From Allacma fusca (Eukaryota > Arthropoda > Collembola > Symphypleona > Sminthuridae), in the NCBI GenBank assembly GCA_947179485.1, contig OX359245.1, positions 52,253,067 through 52,317,066 of the forward strand: a stretch of DNA of 64,000 nt, given 5' to 3'. Below are positions 55,611 through 64,000 of the stretch, piece after piece. The position numbers and the translations under genes were made by a program. The notes beneath the pieces were generated by a model. It was not told where the DNA came from. It did no database searches and was given only the letters and a program-made list of their open reading frames with translations. The stretch's first letter is position 1. Each line of letters opens with the position of its first letter.

Positions 55611-56116
55611 ACTAACACTAATAGTAGACAAACTCCTTGTTGTGTGTATATAACGTACATACCTATGTACCAGTAATTAATTAATGAGGAATCAATATCG
55701 TCCAAGTATCAAGGAATGCACATGAACATTGGCTCACTAAATTTTCCAATTTTAGGCATAACGCGTATTCCCTAAATGGAAACTTAAATCCGTAATATAA
55801 TTTAAATTACATGACGGAAAACATGCCCTCCCTTGCAACGATATCAAAAATTATGCCAATGGGGTATTATTTTCGAGCAGACTGCCTTGTCATTGTACAA
55901 TTTAAACTAATACGTATTTAGGAAATTTTCAAGTCAAGAGCTATATATTACGTGTAGCTTGTGAACAATCATGACTATTATTTGTCACAAATAAAACTTA
56001 ACAACTTTTAACATAACTCAACATTGTACCATCTAAAGTGAAATTTTGTCCTGGGAAGGACAAAGTCACCAATCAGCTTTACTTTTCGGATAAAATTTTC
56101 AGAATCGCGCAAAACA
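55611..56116. other. 5' flank of receptor copy C
   Basis: No gene. Its last ~60 bp (TGTCCTGGGAAGGAC...) align with the short piece between element 1 and receptor copy B. This shows that element 1 cut into proximal receptor 5' sequence. A part near 55855-55960 recurs near 61030-61120. Confidence 0.6.
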
Positions 56117-57869
56117 ATGCTTGACACAACACATTTTGTATTCTATTTCCAATATTTGGAATTTCTTTCCAAATTTTGTTTACTACCCTTTGACGTATAT
56201 TTTACTCCAAACTGTGTAGTATCCTTTAGGCATATTAGAAACAAATATAGGTATTTTTTGTGGAAGACAATATTTCTTTACGGAACCATCAGATCAGTGC
56301 TTGTAATATGCAATGCGGCTACACAATTTTTTGGCAATGAATCATTCCCAGTATATCAGATGGTCCTTTCATCAATATGTTGTTTGGGAGGAATCACTGC
56401 CTTTGTTATCACATGGTACACTGGGATCCAAACTCCTGAAATAACGGCATTCGTTTTTAGTTCAGTATTCGGAGCTCCCGGCAAAACAAATGAATCTATT
56501 AAAATTCGGAAAAGTAAGTCTTTAAATATAACTAGGAATAAAAGCGCAAATAATCTGTAAATATAACTGCAGGCTTGAGCCAGTGGTCGGATTTTTGTGG
56601 GAAGACGGAAAATTCTTCCCAGCGAAAAAATATTTCTGGTAAGGAAATTCTCAAAGGGAAGGGATTCTATTTTGCAAACAGGGATTTTACAATTCGTTAA
56701 TCTTTTTTCTGGGAGGGATTTTCAAATGTGTGGCGTGTTTCAGGGAAGTTTGTTATGCAAACAGGGATTTTTAGATTGATTGACCTTACAGTATTTGGCA
56801 GGGGTTTGACATCTTGTCGGGAAATTATTTTTGTCAACAGTGATTTTTTATATCTTTGACCTTTTTTTCAGTAGGGATTTTTAAAATCGTTGAAGACCTC
56901 CCTGCATGGACATTTGATTCAACAGAGAAATTCAGAAATTATCTTCCAGGGAGATTTACAAAAATCCAACCCCTGGTTTAAATCGAGTATGAATATTGAA
57001 TAAAGAATAATAATGAATTAATCAAGTAACAATAATTAATCTATGATAATACAATTTTACCAGGCCAGAAAAGGAAACTGCCGAAAATTCAATTCAAATG
57101 GGATGAAATGTCATGGAAGGATACGTTGATGGTGCATTTCCCTCACGTTCTCTGCATCGTGAATGTGACGATGAATGTCTGTGTAGCTATATTCTGCGAA
57201 AACTTACAATTGTACCAGAATTTACCACTGTCATGGAGACACCCAATCTTTTTTGTTCTATTATTTGCCCACGAATGCATACTAACAATGATGATGCTCT
57301 CCTGCTCATTGATTGCTTGCATAAATATGCTTTTATTTTTGAATATAATTAATTCCAACCTTTTGAAAGAGCTCAATTTCTACAGACAATATTTTGTATT
57401 TATAGAACCTGAATATTTCAGTTGGTGTTGCAGATTTTGTCGGGAGATGGAGCTTTCCTTGATGCTTTTTAATCTCGGCTACTCCTCCACCATATATTTT
57501 GTAAAAATTTCCTGTCTTTCGTGTACAGTAATGTCTGCTTACTGCGGGATCCGCTGCTATTCTCAAAATTTTGTGTTGTCCGTATTTTTAATAGTATTGG
57601 GACTGTACGCCTTGCTTATTTATTGTTTGATATTTTCCGACGCTTTCTTAATACCAAGGTACATGCTCCACTTGAGGATGGAGATTTTTCGGGCAATGCG
57701 TCAAAGACGGTTGTCTTACGGGAAGGTGGAACCGTTAAAGAAAACGCTGAAATCAGTGGCCGACGTTGGAATACGCGTTGGTAGCTTTCATACCATGGAA
57801 AGAGAATCTTCGCCAGTGTTCGTGGATTTTGCGATTCGAGCAACCGCGACACTTCTTTTAGCTGGGTAA
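56117..57869 (+). CDS. Gr-like 7TM chemoreceptor, copy C (400 aa)
   Basis: Exons 56117-56513 and 57064-57869 (phase 1; A|GTAAGT ... CCAG|GC), the same exon lengths as copy B and 400 aa. Start MLDTTHFVFYFQY. It has several hydrophobic helices, with the conserved loop SWRHPIFFVLLFAHECIL and C-terminus VGIRVGSFHTMERES...DFAIRATATLLL. The product should be a membrane chemoreceptor of the insect Gr-like class; the ligand is unknown. The intron is 550 bp against 153 bp in copy B; a hAT-like MITE of 395 bp inside it accounts for the difference. No disabling change is seen. Confidence 0.82.
56581..56975. mobile_element. hAT-like MITE in the copy C intron
   Basis: Ends CAGTGGTCGGATTTTTGT and the complement of CAGGGGTTGGATTTTTGT. 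The interior is made of degenerate GGGATTTT units. The flanking octamers GCTTGAGC and GTTTAAAT differ at four positions, all transitions, so the target duplication is decayed or doubtful. Length 395 bp. Confidence 0.7.
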
Positions 57870-58475
57870 ATTTTGCTATTTTTTTTATAAATAAAACTTA
57901 TTTATTCCTCATCGAACTGTAGTGAAAGTGGGGTGAAAATTATGCATTAAATCCTTTTTCTACATCACTAATGTTTACACATGTCTTTGCTATGGTCAGA
58001 ATGAAACAAGCCTAAACGAGACATCATCGTCTCATTACATTCAAATGTTTTCGCTTTAGTTTTCGTAGTTTTTTTTGTTTGTTCTGAAAGTAAATCTTCG
58101 AAAGAATGTTTAATTTAGAAATTTGTTGTTATTTAAAGGTCATGAAGCTGGAAAACGCCAATGTTAAAATCAATTTAATTTTTTTTAATTAAATAATTTC
58201 AACCAAATTCTGGCTACATGATTGTAAAAGTACCAATTTTTAGTTTTGCAATATTTCTCGAATTCGTACAGCAAAACACTATTTCGTGAGAGATATCCAA
58301 CCCAATGGTTAATAATAATTTATTATTCTCAACTTTAGTTGTAAAACGGACGTGCGTATTTTCGACTAAGGTGACAAGTGTGCGCATTTGTTAGGTTCCC
58401 ATAGTATAAGAAGGTGAAATATGCGCAATGAATTGTAGTTATGTAACAAGAAAGTACTTAATAAATTCCATTTCA
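57870..58475. other. Intergenic after receptor copy C
   Basis: 3' flank of the receptor, AT-rich. No exon supported until the receptor relic begins near 58476. Confidence 0.5.
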
Positions 58476-58645
58476 AGGAGACACCCCATTTATTTTGTCC
58501 TATTATTTGCTCAAAAATGCGTATTGTGCATTCTGTCAGTCTACGCCACATTGATTGCCTGCACAAATATCCTTTTTTATCTTCAGTTAATTCCAAACTT
58601 TGGATGGATCTCACTTTCTTTAGATTAAATTTGAAATTTCCTGAA

Positions 58646-60460
58646 CAGAGCTGCTAGCAAGTTCATGTTAAAACTTGACATGTTCATGTCAAGGTCAAGT
58701 TCATGTCAAGTTCGGTTTGACGATTATTTTAACTTGACTATGAAGCATCAAGTTCGAGTTTACGTTACAATTTTCACTTGACGCTTAAGTCCGAATCATG
58801 TTCAAGTTCAAGTCATCATCATCCAACTTGACAACATTGTCATGTTCATGGTCGCTTCAGCCAGCTGGAAAAACTTGATCATGTACATGTCATTTCAAGT
58901 TGATGTTAGCAATAAAACGTGATTGCAAAGATATAATTTATTAGCAGCTTGTACCTGATTTAAATTTTCAACGGTTTGCAAATAGTAGCATCTACAATAC
59001 ACGCATATGTGTAAAAAAATTAACGTGCTTTTTTCCATCAACCGCATGATAAACTAAAGTCATCTCATGAAGCTGAAATACAGTAAATAAAATCAATAGT
59101 TCATAAACCCAAGTTAATTAAAAGTGGTCCACATTAAAGCTGACTGAAAAAATGTCCGGTGGTCAGGGTTTCAGAGAAAACCCTGGGGGAATGTTGATTA
59201 AAATATTATGGTTATTAATTTTGTCTATTGCATTTTAAGCTGACATAACATTGCGTTCCAAAAGGTTACAATCAGAGCTTCTGTTGGGGACAAAATTCTT
59301 GTCCCGTCCCCGTCCCGTCCCGTCCCGATATTTTTTCAAAACCTTTGTCCCCAGTCCCGTCCCGACAATCGGGACACGGTGACAAAAACCATGTCCCCGT
59401 CCCGTCCCCAAAAAATTATAAAAACGTTGTCCCCGGTCCCGTCCCGAAAGTCGGGACATGGGGACAAAAATCTTGTCCCCGTCCCGTCCCCAAAATTTTT
59501 AAAAAACGTTGTCCCCGGTCCCGTCCCTAAAATTTTTAAAAAACGTTGTTCCCGTTCCCGTCCCCAAAATTAAAAAAAAATATTGTCCCCCGTCCCGAAA
59601 ATCGTGGCATGTGAACAAAATTCCTGTACCGTCCCGATAATTACTGAAAACAGTTGTCAACATTCTCCTACCGAAAATCGGAACATGAGGAAAATTTCGT
59701 ACAAAAAATATTTGTACCAAAAACATGAAAAACACATTTATAGAATCGTGGCTAAAAGATTCATCCTTAACTTTTTGAGCAACAAGCCTCATTTTCTACA
59801 ACCTAAAATCGAATGTCTTACATTCGGTGAAATAGTGTTCACAGAATAGTTTACTCATGAGCATTAAAGCTGAAACGTTATCCTTGTTCTGCTGTGCTTG
59901 CTCGTCCCGTCCCGTTATATACACGACCAAAAAGCATGTCCCGTCCCGAATATAATGGGGACAATTGTTTTTGTCCCCGTCCCGAATATAGTGGGGACAA
60001 TTTGTTTTGTCCCCGTTCCGTCCCTGATATAATGGGGACATTTTTTTTTGTCCCCGTCCCGTCCCGAATACGACATGGGGACAATTATTTTGTCCCCGGG
60101 GACGTCCCGTCCCGGTCCGTCCAGTGTCCCGACGTCCCGTCCCCGTCCCCGGCAGAAGCTCTGGTTACAATGTTGAGTCCTTACTTCATTAATTTTTTAC
60201 CCGCATAACTTTAAGTTCTTGGTCATGTTCAAGTTCAAGTGTTTGTTCGGGTCAAATAACGGAGCTAACTCGATCTTCATGTTAGCACCATGTTCAAGTT
60301 TGGTGAAATCAACTTGAACTTATCATACTTTCATGGTCAGGTTACAACGTGAACTCGAAGTACTCAGGTCATGTTCAGATCGTGGTTTGTCTAAAATTGT
60401 CATGTTCGAGTCATGTTCATGTTCGAATCGCTATTTGAACCAAACATGAACGCAGCTCTG
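58646..60460. mobile_element. Outer hAT-like MITE with AAGTTCATG repeats
   Basis: Inverted ends CAGAGCTGC at 58646 and its complement ending at 60460. Flanking octamers TTCCTGAA and TTCTGGAA match at six of eight positions. Both arms consist of degenerate CAAGTTCATGTCAAGTT repeats. Removing the inner insertion and its 8-bp duplication leaves about 916 bp. No transposase. Confidence 0.75.
59273..60163. mobile_element. Inner hAT-type MITE with GTCCCCGTCCC repeats
   Basis: 891 bp, inserted inside the outer element. Ends CAGAGCTTCTG at 59273 and its complement ending at 60163. Perfect 8-bp target duplication GTTACAAT (59265-59272 and 60164-60171). Both arms are GC-rich degenerate GTCCCGTCCCCG / GGGGACAA repeats, very unlike the AT-rich surroundings. 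No transposase; open frames in it are repeat artefacts. Confidence 0.92.
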
Positions 60461-60490
60461 TTCTGGAAACCGAATATTTCAATATTCCCT

Positions 60491-62046
60491 ATTCGTCAAT
60501 CAATCTCTTAGCTGATTATCATCTACTCTTCTAATAATATAATTTCCGTAAAAGTTATCAACATTCAGAACTTACACTTTCAGTGTTGCACCTTATGCAT
60601 GCAGCACTAATTGCTTTGTAATTTTAAAAACAGTGAACCAAACTAGTGATCGTCAATGGCTTCAGAATTGTCGTTCCCCGTTCCTATTCACATTCAAAGA
60701 GTATATACATAGTTCCTTCAGTTGTTATCGTTTCAAGAACCCATTCCCAATTTCACAGCTTTTATCCAGAGACACTTTCTCGGGTCCGAGCAGTAATTTA
60801 CTTCAAATTTAATAAATATATTAACTATGTCAGTACGTACTAGGCCCTTATTTTTGTCAATGAAAATTAGAAAATATTCAGGACAGTTCATATTCCTCAT
60901 ACAAAAGCAAACATAAGCCCGTAATTGCAAACTGCTTTTGTAATAATTTCCCCTAGATTGTGAACATCCATATATTGACATCGTGGAAAACATATTACAG
61001 GATAAATTACATTTCACATTCATGTGTCAATGGCGTATAATTTTTGCCTGTACAATTTAAACTGAAGCATGGATCAGTAATCTCGAATAAATACTTAAAG
61101 AGGTATTACGTGTACTTTGTGAATGGTTATACATTAATTATGTAGTAATGAAGCTGAACCAATTTATAATTTTGCTGAAATCAAGGAAATTGTATATATT
61201 ATGAACATGATCTGTTCATAACGCTGGATATCGCATTTTGAATTGCATAGTACCCGAAAAGCTTTGGACATATTCGAATCGGAATTAATACACTCACCAA
61301 AATTCAAAATTTGTCTCGTGGATATAAATCTCAGTGAAAAATTTCCCCTTCGTAACTCAATAACTAAAAGTTTCTAAATAGCTCATGCTATATTCGAATT
61401 GTAAGTGTTCTGGTTCATTACAGCAAAGTGTTCATATACTATGTAGTCCCTTATTGGTTCTCCATATAAACTGGAGTGGCTGTTTTGACATTTTGTATTT
61501 GAATAAATATTTTTTATGAATGCGTAAGAATAATTTCCAATTCCGCGGATAGGTTCCGACTTACTGCTGCAAGTAACCGACGGATACGGATACAAAGTAT
61601 ATCCGATAAAAATTTTTCGGATAACAAGAAATGTTTATCTAATATTACCGGATAGGATCGGACTAGCTTTTAATTTATTCGAGAATTTGCTGCTAGGATA
61701 GGATAAGTCATTTATCGTATCCGTGATAAACGTTAGTCAAATGTACTCGCGATTTGTACCTCATTTCAACAAAACATTGGCCTAAGAAATTAATCTGCAA
61801 AAACATAATTTAAATGGTGACTATGTAGTTTGTGAAGTATATAGCCTTCATAATTACCATGCTCTTTATCATTTTATGTTCATTTTTATTCATTCGATTA
61901 CGTAAATGCATTTATTTTCCTGCCTAAATTTCCTTCTGATGTTCGTTTTGCTCTGTAAGTGCACTCCCTTTCTAGGTATTTTGATTGTCTTTTAATGCGC
62001 TCAGTCAATTTTCCTTAATTTTGTATGCTTTCGTAGCAATATGTGT
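60491..62046. other. Intergenic with decayed receptor 5' flank
   Basis: A block near 61025-61130 (GTACAATTTAAACT, then ATTACGTGTA.TTTGTGAA) resembles the 5' flank of receptor copy C, suggesting a further decayed array member. From about 61555 to 61735 there are degenerate GGATACGGATA-type repeats that look like another MITE relic without clear ends. No intact gene. Confidence 0.5.
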
Positions 62047-64000
62047 TGTTAAGTAAGAATTGATTAAGGAAGGAAATAGAGCTCAGATATGAGGAAATGG
62101 ATTTAAAAAGGGAATAAGTAGGAAATAGAGGAGAGAGATTGTCGGAGGAAGGAAGGAGAGTTAAAAATAGTGAATGGGGGAATGTGCAGCAGGCAGAGTA
62201 CACGATGCTGTGTGAGAGATGAGACGACGGTCGTGTAGAATAAGTGCGTATGTTGTACAACTTCTTACTCACGCAGTATAGTTTTATTGTATATTGTACA
62301 TACAAAGGATACACAGTTCGACTGTTCTCACGCGTCTCTTGGTCTTTCTTGGTCTGTGGCTCGGGATTCTCTCGTCTCCCTGAGACTAGAGAGGCTGGGG
62401 TTTATATACGAAAGGCTGGCACTTATGTGCCAACCTCCTGGAATATTCCAGAGATTATTTTAACCAATGGGAAATAACAGATAAAAGTACCTAATGCCTT
62501 ACTCGGGCATTATTAACAGAAATCAGACATATATGTACATCAATGTTATTATATGGTACTGTATGGCTCACAATCATTCCTAAAGCCAATAAGGGCTTAA
62601 CAATCTACAAGTTTTAAAGAATGATGCCCACATCATTGGACATGGATTGTCTAACTTTTTACAATTTTTTGTGATGTTTTCCGAGTCATTCCGAACGAAT
62701 GTGGGTGAAGAGCGGTTTCTTCCTTCTTGTGTAGTCTTGAACTTGAGTGTGACTTCTTTGTAGGTAGACATGTTGGAAAAATTTCTTACATAGGGAATAC
62801 TTGCAAACTTGTAAAAATTCAATAGAAAATACAATTTTAAAGCGATTTTGGTGCCGTAAACTGCACTAGGAAGGGGAAAATTATGTCCCCATAATTTGTG
62901 GAGAGCAAGATACAAGAAAGTGATTATACAGGGTGAGTAAAAAACATTTTTGTGTGTGTATAAGAAGTTTAGCATAAAATATGAGTGTGAGTGAGTGTGG
63001 AAAAGGTTTTATAAAGAAATTTTGTGTGTATTTCAGGGATTCGAATAGGAAGGTCGATAAATATTGGAGTGATCAATTCTATAAGTATCGGGGAAAATAG
63101 AAGGCCTTGAAGGAAAAATAGAGTAAGTGTTAACAGAGTAAATAAAGATGTGTATTATAAGAGTGGCATAAATGAGTATATTATGTGTAAAAATTAAAAG
63201 CAATAAGGAATAATTATATTAAACATAGATTCATGAAATTTTAAGGCGCCGTTGTGGATCCAAGAGTTTTATAGCTGCTAATTCAGGGAGAAGGAGATGT
63301 GGAGATTTCTTCAGCTGGAGTTTTCGGAGGATAATTCTGCAGAATGTAAATTGTTTCTAGAACTCAAAAATATTCATGAATTAGTATAAGCTTGTGACAA
63401 TCAAATCTTAATCCTGTATTTTTGTATTTCTACAGGGTGGCAATTTGTGATTCTGAATTCATCGCTCATGGATAAAGTGCAAAAGTGAAATTGATAGTAG
63501 TTGTTAGGATAGGGCGAAGGGTCTGCAGGCTGGTACCCTTACGGTCTGTAGATCCAGGTAATTTATCTATGACGCCGGTCATGGTATAATGTGATTTTCT
63601 TGCATTATGAGCACTCAGTACTTGTGGGTCAATTTTTTAATTGTTTATTCGGTTGAAGTGCTACGCGGTACTCGGCAACCTTTGCCCGTGCACGGTATTT
63701 TGAGTGTTGTAATAATGTTGGTTGAGACCATTATATCTGGGGCTGAGATGAATTTCCGAGACTGGGATTTTCTTGAATTCCAGAATTTTCCTTTTGATAT
63801 TGGGCAATATTTATCTGAGTAAAATATTTTTCTGAACTCAGATTGAATTTAGGAACAGTGAACAAGCATTGAATGGAATAAATTTTCTACTGCCTGTATA
63901 TTATGTCGTGTTGACCGTCGGAATTCTTCATCTTTACGAGTGTAAAAATCCGAGGGTACTATTTTTTGTGAATCCTCTTCTAAAATTTGTTGTTGAGTTC
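62047..64000 (-). mobile_element. Ty3/Gypsy element 3, same family as element 2 (partial)
   Basis: The 3' LTR is 62047-62602 (556 bp, diverged from element 2, with indels near 62130-62210). It is followed by the 3' internal region and the end of pol, all reverse-complement to element 2. The element continues beyond the window. It stands in inverted orientation to element 2, about 8 kb away. Confidence 0.92.
63849..64000 (-). CDS. pol: Element 3 Pol, C-terminal end (runs off the window)
   Basis: The last 50 codons of pol with stop TAA at 63851-63849. They encode the conserved tail RRTQQQ or its remainder, DFY and FRRSTR, as in element 2, without breaks in the visible part. The rest lies outside the window. 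Confidence 0.88.
   Translation of the reverse strand, partial: TQQQILEEDSQKIVPSDFYTRKDEEFRRSTRHNIQAVENLFHSMLVHCS

Larger units (their letters stand above)
58476..60490 (+). pseudogene. Receptor relic D, split by nested hAT-like elements
   Basis: 58476-58610 translates as RRHPIYFVLLFAQKCVL and LIACTNILF, matching the exon 2 loop of copies B and C. It then decays towards 58645. Similarity resumes after the transposons at about 60463-60490 (CGAATATTTCA, the EPEYF region of copy C). Exon 1 and the C-terminal half are not recognisable. The gene was therefore already a receptor copy when the hAT-like element inserted. Confidence 0.75.

Noticed and set aside
59273-60163. CRISPR-like repeat array
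   Set aside because: Units are degenerate, of unequal spacing and bounded by transposon ends; no spacers, and the DNA is eukaryotic.
59345-60208. Pro/Ser/Val-rich frames
   Set aside because: They are translations of the GTCCC repeats in the inner hAT-type MITE.

Overview
The window is AT-rich, intron-rich nuclear DNA from an arthropod. The evidence is three prophenoloxidase (PPO) genes, an RR-2 chitin-binding cuticle protein, insect-type gustatory-receptor-like 7TM genes, and Ty3/Gypsy, Helitron and hAT-type mobile DNA. Hexapod or other pancrustacean is well supported. A springtail-like animal is my guess and is not shown by the sequence.

Layout. 1-7002: two copies (1-1692 and 5262-7002) of a block carrying a small secreted acidic protein gene, intact in the right copy and broken by a 56-bp deletion in the left. 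Between them lie arginine-rich exons, a dead Helitron helicase and a 718-bp hAT-type MITE. 8739-28384: three PPO genes on the minus strand (PPO-1, -2, -3), each with 12 exons and almost identical exon sizes. An RR-2 cuticle gene (13496-14426) and a gustatory receptor gene (16100-17898) lie between PPO-1 and PPO-2. All three PPOs keep six copper-ligand histidines and end in an extra Gly/Gln/Pro/Arg-rich tail encoded by the last exon.

30246-64000 is dominated by transposons around a small tandem array of 400-residue 7TM receptor genes (intact at 40239-41594 and 56117-57869; relics at 55436-55610 and 58476-60490). A complete minus-strand Gypsy element (30246-40166, 814-bp LTRs, ATAG target duplication) sits 73 bp before the first receptor start codon. 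A second complete Gypsy element (44313-54008, 562-bp LTRs) lies between the two receptors and is bracketed by a 428-bp direct duplication instead of a normal short target duplication. A third, of the same family as the second, enters at 62047 on the minus strand and runs off the window.

Most notable: (1) both complete Gypsy elements carry the same apparent -1 frameshift signal between gag and pol: TTTAAAC, a 6-nt spacer and an 8-bp perfect hairpin with a divergent loop. (2) A set of non-autonomous hAT-like elements have CAG-starting inverted ends, several with perfect 8-bp target duplications, and each interior is filled by its own degenerate short repeat; two are nested and interrupt a dead receptor gene. 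(3) The PPO trio has tailed C-termini, and PPO-1 needs a GC-AG intron.
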